DNA of 64,000 nt from Haematococcus lacustris (taxonomy: Eukaryota; Chlorophyta; Chlorophyceae; Chlamydomonadales; Haematococcaceae), in assembly GCA_030144725.1 (NCBI GenBank), contig JASKMD010000003.1, positions 6,067,480 through 6,131,479 on the forward strand. The letters run 5' to 3'. A program made the translations under genes and the position numbers. Positions 1 through 16,001 of the stretch are shown piece after piece. Below the pieces are notes generated by a model. The model was given only the letters and a program-made list of their open reading frames with translations, was not told the DNA's origin and ran no database searches. Numbering within the stretch: position 1 is the first letter of the stretch; the number at the start of each line of letters is the position of its first letter.

Positions 1-618
1 CAACTGGCATCAACTAGCTGCTGGCCGTCGACACGAAAACAGTGGAATAGTGCAATCGGTCCAGGCCCACGTCCCACTGAGTTGTGCAGATGGGAAGGCC
101 GCCCAGCCATGCCAAAGCCAGGCCAGGAGTGGGTGTACGTGCATGACAAAGCCCTGTTGCGCAAGTGGCGACGCAAATGGCGGCAGTAGCCAGCTACATC
201 AAGACAATCTAGGAAACTAGATACCAGACCCCTCACAAAAGGGATGTGTGTCAGTAAGGGCTATAGGGTTAGTTAAAGCTCTTGCTAGTAGCTCTTACCT
301 GGAGGCACACACACCGGGATGGCTGAACTGAAGTGGGCATCAGGCTCACTGGCAGTAGCCTTTATACCAATGATCTCGCAGCCTGTGTTTGATTACAACT
401 CGTGCTTTATGTTGGTGTGGCATGAGGGCTGTAGGGAATAAAAATTGTGAGTGTGCCCGAGATAGGTACTGCCAGGAAACCCAGCTATAATCCTTATTTA
501 AACGTCTAGGACGTGGGCTGCTCGTTTGCTTTGATTACCTACTTTCCGCCTTTGTTCTCCCAGCGACCCTTAACCCTACCTTTCGTGTCGCAGCCCTTTT
601 CTGTGACACATGTGTCAA
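1..618. other. No gene recognised (left edge)
   Basis: I see no exon with family motifs and no RNA gene. The right part should be the 3' flank of the minus-strand thioredoxin gene, whose polyadenylation motif lies at 619-623. The rest is unassigned intergenic sequence at the window edge. Confidence 0.5.
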
Positions 619-623
619 TTACA
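619..623 (-). terminator. Candidate TGTAA polyadenylation signal of the thioredoxin gene
   Basis: TTACA on the plus strand reads TGTAA in gene sense, the polyadenylation motif known from volvocine algae. It lies about 350 bases past the stop codon, a normal 3' UTR length for that group. The motif is short, so chance occurrence is possible. Confidence 0.4.
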
Positions 624-970
624 GGCGCTGTGCTAAGAGATATCCGCTGACACTTGCCACCCTGCACACCACCATGGCCTACAACATTGAGCATGCACCC
701 CACATGCACATCAACACGATACCCCGCCCCTGAATAACCTAGCCCATCCATCCCCATCGCCACAAGCAGCCCCTGCCCCTGACGTCCACCTGTTCAAATC
801 CCATGTGCCCCACACATGTTCAGCTCCTTGCGACGTGCTCCTATGTGACGTGCCAGCTGCCAGCCCTCCATGCGGCCCTGGGCTAAGCCAGTGTTGCTCT
901 TCTTCAGTGAGCTATACTGACCTGTCAACTGAGAGCATGGGGCTGCCTTGCTCTATTGCACAGCACCAGC

Positions 971-1794
971 CTATTTGTACTTGGCAGCCAGGGCCAGCAG
1001 CTTGTCCAGGTTAGCGCCCACCAAGGTGTCCACCAGGTTGTTGTTTTGGAACACGAGGAAGGTGGGCATTGCAGAGATATTGCAGATCTTGGCCACCTCC
1101 TGCAAAACAGCACATGTAACCATACAAACATGCCCACATATGCAATGTACTTAGGCATGACCACCCCATTGTGACACACCCCATGTCAAACACATACTTG
1201 CAGGTGCTACATCACATATGCTATGTTCAGGCCACTGCTGCTTCATTGAGGGCTGAGTTGTGATATTAGGTTAATGTTGGCTACGCTGGGGCCTCAGGGA
1301 ATATCCTGTGCGCACCTCGCAGTCATCCACATTGACCTTGAAGAAGCACATTGTCTCGTGATTTGCCGCGGCCATCTCAGCAAACTTGGGCGCGATCATC
1401 TGCGAGCACAGGAAGCTGCTGGCGTGTGAGCTGATCAGAGTATGCACTCAGAGACCTGAGCGGTCCCCAAGCTGGGTTATACCCGTGCGAACATTTCAGC
1501 ACGAGGGGCGCACCTTGCAGGGGCCACACCCTGCAAGCATCACAACCTTCGTTTGTCATGACGTGGGAGAGTGCAGCCTCGCTGTGTAAAGCTACCTTGC
1601 ATCGGCTGTCTACCTACAGTCTGCATAGAAGTCGACTAGAACCGGCTTGTCCCCAGCTTCTGCCAGGGCTTGCTTCCACATTTCGGTGCTCTGCGAGCGC
1701 AGTATAGCGACACACCGCGCTCAAGAGGGACTGAAGTGCCTAGCGTGTAGCGAGCAGGCAGGCGCACCTCGATAACCGTGATGTGCGGTGCCAT
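971..1794 (-). CDS. TRXH: Thioredoxin, cytosolic h type
   Basis: This is a small disulfide reductase that uses a CxxC pair to reduce target proteins, normally recharged by NADPH-thioredoxin reductase. Five exons on the minus strand give an unbroken 109-residue protein: 1768-1794, 1618-1690, 1514-1530, 1316-1399 and 971-1099. The third exon is only 17 bases and encodes most of the active site WCGPCK (Cys35 and Cys38); the Trp codon is split by the preceding intron. Other hallmarks are VLVDFYAD before the site, FFKVNVDD, the cis-proline stretch SAMPTFLVF, and a C-terminal helix ending AAKYK. The length is typical of the family. There is no transit peptide, because the start MAPHITVIE runs directly into the fold, so a cytosolic h-type assignment is inferred. 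All phases and GT-AG borders agree. Confidence 0.93.
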
Positions 1795-1973
1795 TGAGAC
1801 TGCTTCGTTGATTAGACGGTGAGAGGTAATCACGATGTTATCGCGTATTATGTTTATCATGGCATGTGTGAAATGGTGCATGCATCCACGGTGGAAACTG
1901 CTCAGGACGGCTACGCCACAGTAGCCCTGCAAGGGCTGGCTACGTCGATGAAGCAAGTCTGACAACTGCTTTT

Positions 1974-1978
1974 TTACA
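1974..1978 (-). terminator. Candidate TGTAA polyadenylation signal of MetAP2
   Basis: TGTAA in gene sense, about 310 bases past the MetAP2 stop. It leaves only about 180 bases to the thioredoxin start codon at 1794, so the thioredoxin promoter must be compact or overlap the MetAP2 3' UTR. Confidence 0.4.
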
Positions 1979-2289
1979 GCCGTTCAACCACAACAACTGG
2001 CTACTCAAATGCTGAACCCAACCTCAAGTAAGCCAGGACAAGGCCAAGAACCTGCCTGCTTTGTTTAGTCTGGACTTATCCAACCCCTGCGTTTTAATTG
2101 CGCGACAGTAACAACAGACATGTGCACGCGGGGGCTAAAGGCAATCAGCGCGCTTTACCCGCCAAGTGCAATCCATTCCCACCATGCTACCCGCTGTCCG
2201 CCGCGCGCCTCGGGACTCGTAAATCCCAGGGCGGCACCTCCTGCTGACCATGCTGACCGTCCCCGTCGTCCCCTCATCCACACGACTGA

Positions 2290-6528
<4,239 letters not shown>

Positions 6529-7390
6529 TGCTGCCAACCCTCTGCCTTGCAAATCTCGAAGCATACAAGCCCTGGTTTTGCCTTTTTGGAAATCATACAG
6601 TTTGCATTGAAATGTTTGGTTTACAGTGCAAGGCAGGTTGCACACTGCGTCGACGTCTGAAGATCGTAGACCTTGAGCTATGATACAAGGATGAGTAAAC
6701 ATGGAACACACGATCAAAGAGCGAGACACCCCAACAAGTGCATGCTGGCATGCAGCGCGTCACAAGCTCTCATGCTCAAATTGCAAACGGGCAAGCACAG
6801 TGACAGTTACAACGAAGGGCTTGCACCGTTAGCCTTTTCCATCATCATCTCGGCCATATGGCATAGCCACCACTCATCACGTGCTGGTAGCAGTGGTGCC
6901 AGAAACGTCAAGGTGTTGATGGTGGTGGTGTAAGTGGTGGTTGCAGGGCAGCTGCAGCAGCATAGTGCCACAATCTCCCACACTGATGCCTGTGCTGCGC
7001 AAAGCCCCTCGACTACGACGCAGCTGCGGCCATGTGACTCTGCCACAGAGCGCCCTTCGCTACACATGGTTGCGACCGCCTCAACTGCGGCCACTTGCAT
7101 TGCCTCTACTTAGTCTCTGCCCCCCTGCGAGGCCCACCAGAGATCCCTTCGGTCAACATCGGCATGCTTCCCTGCCTTCCCTCCCCTCAACCCTGACCCT
7201 GCCCTGCCAGCTGCACATCAAGCGCACAGAGCCCCTCCCTGTCGACCATCGACAGCCCCTGCCTGCCTTCAACAGTTTTGAAACATCTCAGCAGCACTGC
7301 ACCGCTGCCCCACCCCGCTTCCCCTCCTCCTCCTGCCCTGCCCCTCAGCCCTCAACACACCCCTACCCCTGCCCCTGCCCCTGCCAGCCC
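6529..7390. other. Intergenic: MetAP2 5' flank and methyltransferase 3' flank
   Basis: No coding exon is recognised. The left part should hold the MetAP2 promoter and 5' leader. The right part should hold the 3' UTR of the downstream-coordinate gene on the same strand, with a TGTAA motif in gene sense at 6807-6811, about 580 bases past its stop. Confidence 0.5.
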
Positions 7391-10300
7391 TCACAGGACC
7401 CTGAAGGTGAGGCAGGTGAGGTAGGTGCCCTCAGGGTAGGCTGGGTGCAGGGGGTGGTCTGGCCCGGCACCGGCTGTGCGCAGCGTGGTCAGGCTGCGCC
7501 CGCTGTGCTGCGCGGCCGCCAGCACGGTGGGCAGGAAGGTGCCGCTCTGGCTCATAGCGCCTGCAGACAGGAGGGACGGCCGTGGGGTATGAGTAGGCCC
7601 TGAAATGCCTGACCCTGACCCTGACCCTGACCCTGACCCTGACCCTGACCCTGACCCTGACCCTGACCCTGACCCTGACCCTGACCCTGACCCTGACCCT
7701 GACCCTGACCCTGACCCTGACCCTGACCCTGACCCTGACCCTGACCCTGACCCTGACCCTGACCCTGACCCTGACCCTGGAAGGGAGAGGGTGGGGAGGG
7801 AGGGGCTGACCTGAGCAGCTGCAGGTGGTGAGGATGCCCCCGGGGGCCACCAGCCTCAGTGCCAGCTCATTCAGCCAGCGGTACCTGGGCAGGGGTGCGG
7901 GGGCAGGGGTGCGGGGGCAGGGGTGCGGGGGCAGGGGTGCGGGGGCAGTGGTGCGAGGGCAGTGGCGGGAGGTAGGGGTGCGGGGGCAGGGGTGCGGGGG
8001 CAGGGGGCAGCTGCCTCAGGCCAGTGGGGTAGCTGGGGCGTCTCAGCCGCAGGTGCAGCCCTTACCCTCCAGGGTGCAGCCCTTCATCACTCAGCTGTGC
8101 AGTGCCAGGCAGTTTGCAGTGCAGTGGTGAGCAAGGAGCCCTGTGGTTGGCAGGAATGGGACCAGGGCCACCAGGCCACTCCACAGCACCCACTAGCTAC
8201 CAAGCTGCAGCACTGTGCAGTGTACAGCCCCAGGCAACAGTAGCTCTTCAGTGCACTTGCAGTAGAGAGAACGAGTGAGATACGAATATGGGAGCCCAGT
8301 GAGCTTTAGGGGAATGGGACCTGCCACCAGGGATGGGGGTCATAGCTGCCATGGGAGGTGCGCAATGAAGCTGCGCAGTGGTGGAGGGAGGTACCCCTCA
8401 GACCAACACCTTGACCTGGCTTGCACGGAGGGTTGTGCACGGGTGTCTTGCATGAGAGTGTGCTGGTTCTGACCAGTTGGCAGTTGGACTAGTTGGCGCT
8501 TGAGGTCTCATTTGTTGTCGGTGGTCTCACTTGTTTGTGGCGCGGGCGAGGGAGGCGCGGTTGGGCGCCAGCTTGGGGGGATCCAGCACCACCACATCCC
8601 ACTGCTCGCCTGTCAGGCGGTGCCGCTTCATGAAACTGTCCACGTCCTCCTTCACCCAGCTGATGCGCTCCTGCAGCCCAGGGACCACCAGGGGCAGGAG
8701 CGGGCGGTGACAGCGGCAGGGGCAGGAGCGGGCGGTGACAGCGTCAGGGGCAGGAGCGGGCGGTGACACCACCACCAGAGTGGGGACAACAGCAACAGCA
8801 ATGGCGGCAGTGGCGGCAATGATACCGTGTGGACCACCCCTCCCCTCCTCTCCTCCCCTCCTTTCCTCCTCTCCCCTCCTCTCCCCTCCTCTCCCCTCCG
8901 CTTGCCTCCGCTTGGCCCCTCACACCACCACCAGGTCGGGGACAGCAGCGGCAGTGGCGGCAATGATGCCGTGTGGACCACTCCTCCTCTCCTTCCTCTC
9001 CCATCCTCCCATTCTCTCCCCTCCTTTCTTCCTCCTCTGCTTTCTTCACCCCTAGTGTGCCTCCTTCATGCCCTGCCCTCCCCCGCCCCTGCTCTTAGGC
9101 CACTGAGCCCAGTCATCAACTCCTTCCCCCCACCTGCTTCCCCGACTTCCCCTCCGCTTCCCTTACTTCCCACCCCCCTCCCTCTCAATCCCCATGCGAC
9201 ACTCTTTCCTATGGTCCCCTCCTTTCACCCCCTCATCCTTCAAACCCCCCAACCCCCTCCCCCACAGCTCCCCTCCATGATCTTACCCCCCTCTCCACCC
9301 ATTCACGCCCGCACGCCCCCCTTGCCCCCTTCCCCCCTCCTCTTGTCCCCCTACCGAGCTGATGCCGTTCAGCTCAGCGCTGCGGGCTGCCAGCTGCAGG
9401 GCTCCTGCTGAGCTGTCCACCCCTGGGCGCAGCACACAGCAGGCGGCCCACCTCCACCGCCATCACAGCAGCCCAGCAGCCCAGCAACAGCGGGCTGCCC
9501 ACCTCCATCCCGGCAGCACAGCCGGCCATCAGCAGCACAGCAGAGCCGCCGCCGCCGCCGCAGCAGCAGAGTTTCTGCTGGAGCACTTTGCTGTCCCACC
9601 ACGCTGGGCATGACCGATGTGGCAGGGGCTAACCTCCCCATGCGAGGGGCTGATATGGCATGGCATTATTTAGTACTCAGATCTTCGCTCCGGGCAAAAG
9701 GCCAGGAGGGGTGGAGGCCTGACCTCTAGGCCCTCACCCTCGCCATCAAAGCAGGGGCTTGCATGAAAATATAATACGCAAGTGCTGCCAGGACAAAGTC
9801 TCCTGGGGCACTCCCGTTGTGGTAATGGGAGCAATAGTAGGGGCTTGCCTTGTGGCTTTGTTCAAGAGCTGCTCTCTTAGCTTATAGTTAAGAGCACTCA
9901 GTTGTAGCGCTAATTCAGCTCTTAGCCTCCTTACCTCGCCATCAAAGCAGGGGCAGCAAACAAGGCTCATCAACAGTATTCCTTCCTGGGCGCTGTATAC
10001 AGCGTTCGCATGAACAAGAACATGAACATGAAATGCCATGTTTTGGCGGTTGCTTAGCGCTAAGAAATGATCTCTTTACAAAGTGAACTACCGCGTATTG
10101 CGCTAAAAAAATGACCTCTGACCTGCGATGTTGCTATTGGGTATGAGCCTATGATGTGATACTTGGAGCCGTAAACTATGCATGAGGGCGATGCACCTAG
10201 CCCCACAAAGGAGGGCCCCCAAGTATGACCCCACTTGGGGGTGATGCTTAGTAGCATGGAGCAAATAAAAAAAGGTCCAGTCTCGCTCCATTGGGAAAGT

Positions 10301-10770
10301 CTTTCTTTCTTTCTTTCTTTCTTTCTTGGGGTGCTGCAGGATCACTGGAGCTGCTGCTGCTGTCCCAGCCGCTCAGCTCATAAGGCGTGAGGGTGGGAGG
10401 GGCTTGCATGGCATGGTCCACTGCTCCGCTTACTCCTTGACTTTCTCGCCCTTGACATCACACCATGAACTTGACATCACACCATAACTCACAGACATGT
10501 CAGGTCCTAATGTGACATATGAACGCAGTTCCATTTGCACCTTTATCTATAGATATAATCTCATCTATACACGTACTTACCTCCCACCCCCACCCCCACC
10601 CCCACCCCCACCCCCACCCCCACCCCTACCCCCACCCCTACCCCCACCCCCCCCCTCACCCCACCCCCACCCCCCCCTCACCCCTCCCTACCTGTCACGT
10701 GCTCTGCGCCCGCCAGCGCCGCTGCCAAAGAGAAGCCTCCACTGTTGCAGCACAGCAGCACAGCAGCAGC

Positions 10771-10817
<47 letters not shown>

Positions 10818-13800
10818 TGAGGGCTGAGTGGTGTGAAAGGGATCTAGTGAGGCACCTGGTGAGATGGTGGTCGGGTGAGCTGACAGCACCCTCACTGGCA
10901 AGCCTGTGGGTGGAGGGCCAAGGTGTGTTGGTGGCTGCTGCCAGAAGCACCCACTGTAGAAGCACAGCAGCAGCAGCAGCAGCAGGGTGGTGGTGGTGGT
11001 TAGGGTGAGCTGCCAACACCCTCATAAGCAATACTGTGTGGTTGCTGGCAGTCGGTGGTGATTGACAGCTTTGATCCCTCCCCCTGCCCCCTCCCCCTCG
11101 CCCCCTCCCCCTCCCCCTCCCCCTCCCCCTCCCCCTCCCCCTCCCCCTCCCCCTCCCCCTCCCCCTCCCCCTCCCCCTCCCCCTCCCCCTCCCCCTCCCC
11201 CTCCCCCTCCCCCTCCCCCTCCCCCTCCCCCCTCCCCCTCCCCCTCCCCCCTCCCCCTCCCCCTCCCCCTCCCCCTCCCCCTCCCCCTCCCCCTCCCCCT
11301 CACCTGTAGCAGCACAGGTCGAGCACCCGCTTGCCCGCACACAGGCCCGCCACAAACTGGCGATTGAGCCGCTGGTCTGCACCAGGGATCAGGGGAGCAG
11401 GGAGTAGTGCTCCGGGGATTAGGGCGAGCAGCGGGGCGAACACAGGGGCAGCACCCTGTCAGGCCCAGGACCAGCTCCGCCCTGCCAGTGACTGCCCCCT
11501 CAGGCCTGCCAGGTGGCTGAGAAAGACCGTGCCTAGCGCCAGGCCTATGAAGCTCGGGTCCAGGAGAGGGCCTAGTGACCTGGCGCTGGATGCGACACGC
11601 AGCTGCGTTCTAGCATATTTGCGCAAGGGGACGAGAAAGAGTGAGAGTGTGGCCTGCAAAATACCTATAACCGCCTCTCTCACTACCGCCCTCGACAACT
11701 CACACCCCCCACACCTCACACCCACCCATCACTCCCATGATGCTAGGTGTGGGAGGTCGCTGGTCACACATCTTTGTGTGAGGCTATGACTGTCACAAGC
11801 CCACTGGGTGAGATGAGAGTGACAGCTCAGAGTGAGGGTGGGTGATGGCCAGTGAATGCAGGGCAGGCACAGCTGAGGGGGACATAGGCCTGTGTAGAGA
11901 CGAGCTGGGGCAGCCCCAGCAGCCCAGACCAGCTGCTGCACCGAGGCCTGGAGGCTGGGGGCTGGGCACTGGGCACATGGCGGACATGGGCTGGAGACGA
12001 CCTGGGCCAGCCCCAGTAGGCCAGACCAACTGCAGGCCAGACCAACTGCTGCACCGGGGCCTGGAGGCTGGGGGCTGCACCGAGAATGAGGCAGGGGGCG
12101 GGGCCAGTCAGCCGCACCTGCGTAGAAGCCAGTCTTCTGCCCAAACGGCTCGGCCAGGAACTTGATGCCGTTCTCCAGCACCGTCACAAACTCCCCTGAC
12201 CCCCCTGCCGCTGCCCCTTCACCCCCCCCATGTTCTGCCTCCATCTGCTGCTGCTGCTGCTCCTGCTGCTCCCCAAGCTGCTGCTGCTGCTCCTGCTCCC
12301 CTTGCTGCTGCTGCTCCTCCTGCTGCTGCTCCTCCTGCTCCTGCTGCTGCAGGGGCGCCTCAGCACTGGCCCCGCCCTGGCTAGTGGCTGTGCTGCCCGC
12401 TGAACCCTGATCTATACTGGGGGTGGGGCTAGAGCCGTGACTGGTGGCGGGGGTGGCGGTGGTGGAGGTGGTGGAGGTAGGGGTGGGCGTGGGGGTGAAG
12501 ATGGGGGTTAGGGAGGGGTTTGTGGTGGTGGTGGTGGTGGTGGGAGTGGGGGTGGTGGAGGTGGGGGTGGGAGTGGGGTTGGTAGGGGTGGAGGTAGGGG
12601 TGAGGGTAGGGGTGGGGTCTGCTCCAGAGCCAAGGCCGGGTGCTGCACTGGACTCCAGGGAGGGGGCGGGGCCATCCCTTGCTGTCTCCAATGTGGTTGC
12701 GGCGGGGGTGGGTGGTGTGGTGCTGCTGCTGCCCCCCTCCACCCCCTCCTCCTTCAGGATCTCAGCCAGCGGCCGCCACACAACCAGCTGCGCCCCGCTG
12801 GCCTCCCTCACAGCTGCCTCCACCTCTGCCCGGTACCGCTCCACCCAGCCGGCTGCACTCTGCACCACTGCCGTGTCGCCCAGCATGTCCACGATGCAGC
12901 CGGACAGGCGGTCGCCTTCACTGTTCACCAGCCTGCGGGGCGGGCGGGAGTGGGGAGGCAAGGGGGGAGGGGAGGCAAGGGGTGGGGGGAGGCAGAGGGT
13001 GGGGGGAGGGGGGCAAGGGGTGAGGGGTGGAGGAGGCTTGTGGCCGGAAACCAGGAGAGCAGTCGAGATAGGAGTTTCCATGGATGAGGTGTAGCATGCA
13101 ACAGTGGTGCAGGTAGGGGCAGTGTAGTAGGTGGCAATGCCAGGGCGTGTTTCACGGCCAAGGTCGAGATGGGCTTCATGCGAGCGGCACAGTAGAGAGC
13201 GCAGACAGGAACAGAGAAGACGAAGGCTGCTCCAGGAGACATGGCGTGCTGCTGACAAAGTCTGCAGCAGACAGACCAGCGCAGCGCTGCTGCCGCTCAA
13301 CATGATGTTGCTGCTAGTGGCCAGAGGGCCCAGGAGGGGCACACAGGAGGGGCGAGGTGTGCGCGAAGAGGATGATGTGCTGGTGGCCAAGGTGGGCGGA
13401 GGGCTTACAGGAGGGGAGGAGGGATGGGTTTCGGATTTTAGGCCTACAGGAGAGGGTCAGGGTGATGGCGATGATGGTGATGGTGGTGATGGTGAGGGGA
13501 AGGGGAGGGATGGGATGGCGTGCCAGAAGGGAGGGCCAGCCTGCACTTAGGGGCAGCAGCCTGCTCCACCCATCCACCTGGCTTGGGGCTGATGTCCCCA
13601 TACACCAATCAGACCACGTAACGTTTGGGGCACTGGCGATGTCCACAGGGTCAGCTGGGTCAGGGTCAGGGTCAGCTGGGTCAGGGTCAGGGTCAGCTGG
13701 GTCAGGGTCACAGTGTGTGGGCCGTCCTTGCGTGCTCAGTATGTACTCAGGGGTAGGGGTCAGGGGTGGTCAGGGGTAGGTACTCAGGGGGTGGGCCTTA

Positions 13801-16001
13801 GCCCTTACCTGTACACGCTGGTGGTGTGCGGGCTAGGCAGCCCAAGGTGCTGCCGCAGCGCTGCCGCCTGGCCCACTCGCAGGCGGATGAGGGCGGGCAT
13901 GTTCATGAAGGCAGCGCGGCTGAGGCGGCTGGCGCCCTCCCCATCGTATTCCTCCTTCAGCTGCATCAACCTGCATTAAGTAAGGAAAGGGGGGTCAGGG
14001 TCGGGGTCGGGGTCAGGGGTCAGGGTCAGGGCCAGGGTCGGGGTCAGGGTCGGGGTCAGGGTCGGGGTCAGGGTCAGGGTCAGGGTCAGGGTCAGGGTCA
14101 GGGTCAGGCAGGGTCAGGGTCAGGGTCGGGGTCAGGGTCGGGGTCAGGGTCGGGGTCAGGGTCAGGGTCAGGGTCAGGGTCAGGGTCAGGGTCAGGTTCC
14201 ACCCCTTGCAAGCTTCACACCTCCTCCCTGCCCACCCCCCTCTCCCCCCACCTCACCTGACCCTGAACATGCTGACTGGGTTGAACACACCCCAGCCAAT
14301 CTCATTGCCGGCATCATCCGCCAGCAGCACTGCGTCACCAGCACCTAGGGGGTCACCACGCTGGCTGACCACCCGCCGTGTGGCGCCACTGTACACCATG
14401 GGGCTGCCTGCGCATGGGCGCATGGGGTGCATGCAGCTGCCATGCAAGACAAGCATGGTGTGCACACTGCCACAGCCCCACACCAGGTGCATACGAGCCA
14501 CCACGCGACAGGTTTGACCATGCATTGCACTGAGTAACCATGCGAGCATGTCAGGGATGGCATCGCGTTTGCTCATGGTGACAACAGCAAGGAGGCGTGC
14601 CACCAGGCCAGGGGCCAGGGAGTCAGGGCAGGGCCAGGGCAGGGCAGGGCAGGGCCAGGGCAGCAGGGTGAGGTCAATGAGTGAGCTCAGGGGCAGGATG
14701 GCCTGGTGTCCTGGGGTACACAAGTCAGGGGTGGGGGTACAGGACCTGCCAGACTCTAGCTAGCTGGGCAGGACAGGGCTGAGCTGTAGCAGTGTGGGGT
14801 GGGAGCACCGGGTGCTGCAGCTGCAGGCCACACGATGTGAACAAACTCACAGCAGCCATGGCCAGCCCACCCCACCTCAACCCCTCCCACCCATTCTCCC
14901 CAGCCCATCCACCCCCTCCGAGCCCCAGCCCACCCACCCACTCACCCGGTACTCCCCCTCAGCCCACCACTGCCAGCTCACCTGACTCGAACAGCCGAGC
15001 TTTGTCAGGCGCCAGGAACACGGTCGGGTTCATCACAGCCGCGTCCTTCTCCACCCTGATGCCACCAATGGCCTTCACCTTCTCTAAGTCACTGTCCTGC
15101 TCCCCGCCCCTACCTCTCACGATGCTGCTGCCCCCCTCCCTGCCCCTGGCTCCATCCCTGCTGCTGCTCCCCTCCCTGCCCCTGGCCGCGTCCCTGCTGC
15201 TGCCCTGGGCCCCACCCCTAGGCCTGCCCCCCTCACTGTCAGGAGCAGTCTGGCTCCTGCCATTCCTCCTGAGGGGGCTGCTGGCACCGCCCTCCCTCCT
15301 GCTGCTCCTCAGCCCTTCAGACCCGTTACTGGTGTAACCCCTGGCCCCGTCATAGCTGCTGTGCTCCTCCCTACCTCTATCTCGGTCTTCTCTTGCCCTG
15401 ACCTGCTCCCCTCTGCCCCCATTCTGCCCCCCCATGCCAGCTGCCTGGTCATGACGTGTCTGGTCACGGATGCTGCTGCTGCTCCTACTACTGCTGCTGC
15501 TGCCGCTGCTGATCTTAAAGGTCTTTGTGGATTTGACGCTGGGGCTGCCTTTGCTGCCACCATTGCTGGTGTCCAGGGCATACCGAGCCTCTTGGGCATT
15601 TTGACGTGATCCAATAGGTATGTCTTTCAGAGTTAGTTGCTTCGCTCTTTTCGCCGTCCTTTGCAATTCCGTCCCATCATCGCCTTGTGATGTGCCTGCA
15701 GACGAAAACAACAAACTTAGTTGGCCATGCAGCACAGGCCATGCGCCGTCAGTGTGTATGACTGACCGTTGACCGACTCCGATTCCTTCGCCCCGTCGTG
15801 CATAGAGGAGAGAATTGCTTCGGCCACCTGCTTCCTGCGTGTTGTGTCCTTCATGAGCGCTTCAAGCTCTCGCTGAAAGTCCATGCCGAAGTTGTCCTTC
15901 AGAGCCGACTGGACTCGACCAGTGAGAAGTCTGGCCGCACACCGGCGGGACGCCGGCATACACAAGGGACGACCATATGCGTAAGGCTGTGCACCCAACA
16001 T
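7391..16001 (-). CDS. RlmI-type rRNA (cytosine-C5) methyltransferase with PUA-like region, probably organellar
   Basis: This SAM-dependent methyltransferase resembles bacterial RlmI/YccW, which methylates a cytosine of 23S rRNA. Eleven exons (15767-16001, 14982-15695, 14257-14407, 13809-13970, 12118-12932, 11304-11376, 10692-10741, 9355-9422, 8531-8670, 7811-7884, 7391-7560) keep frame for 883 residues. In order there are an Arg-rich N-terminus plausible as a transit peptide, a long Ser/Arg-rich segment in exon 2, a PUA-like region around [18 protein letters not shown], and an alpha/beta linker domain. A low-complexity insert then occupies about residues 488-665. The Rossmann methyltransferase follows with the SAM motif [32 protein letters not shown], and the catalytic-cysteine motif TTCSCSG. 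The insert is Thr/Pro-rich and then Gln/Glu-rich and is unlike bacterial relatives. The exact substrate is inferred. Confidence 0.88.
7606..7779. repeat. CCCTGA hexamer array in a methyltransferase intron
   Basis: About 29 perfect hexamers occupy most of the last intron (7561-7810). In gene sense the array reads GGGTCA and therefore holds a GTCAGG string, similar to real donors in this window, in every unit. It lies downstream of the true donor at 7810. Confidence 0.95.
10296..10327. repeat. CTTT tetranucleotide array
   Basis: About eight CTTT units lie within the 1.27-kb intron between exons 7 and 8 of the methyltransferase gene. Nothing else recognisable was seen in that intron apart from the CCACCC stretch near 10580-10680. 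Confidence 0.85.
10579..10680. repeat. CCACCC/CCCCA-rich array at an intron 5' end
   Basis: Imperfect CCACCC units start within about a dozen bases of the donor of exon 7 (exon end 10692) in gene sense. They encode spurious poly-Pro and poly-His/Pro frames. Confidence 0.85.
10746..10816. repeat. AGC trinucleotide array, intronic
   Basis: Nearly uninterrupted CAG/AGC triplets begin a few bases outside the 50-base exon 7 (10692-10741). They are intronic, not a polyglutamine tract. In gene sense they read CTG repeats immediately upstream of the acceptor. Confidence 0.88.
11085..11300. repeat. CCCCCT hexamer array abutting a splice donor
   Basis: About 36 CCCCCT units with two interruptions. 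In gene sense (AGGGGG) the array starts three to four bases after the exon 6 donor at 11303. It yields long spurious poly-Pro, Ser-Pro and Gly frames. Confidence 0.93.
13985..14197. repeat. GGGTCA/GGGTCG hexamer array in a methyltransferase intron
   Basis: About 35 units with TCG variants fill most of the 286-base intron between exons 3 and 4. A smaller cluster of the same hexamer occurs at about 13648-13710 in the next intron. Confidence 0.93.

Noticed and set aside
17..540. Possible coding region at the left edge
   Set aside because: Only short frames with no recognisable motif or splice pattern.
10746..10816. CAG run as a polyglutamine coding tract
   Set aside because: The exon border at 10741 is fixed by the methyltransferase motif [12 protein letters not shown], which leaves the CAG run in the intron.
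13985..14197. GGGTCA arrays as interstitial telomeres
   Set aside because: The volvocine telomere unit is TTTTAGGG; this hexamer differs and occurs only in introns here.
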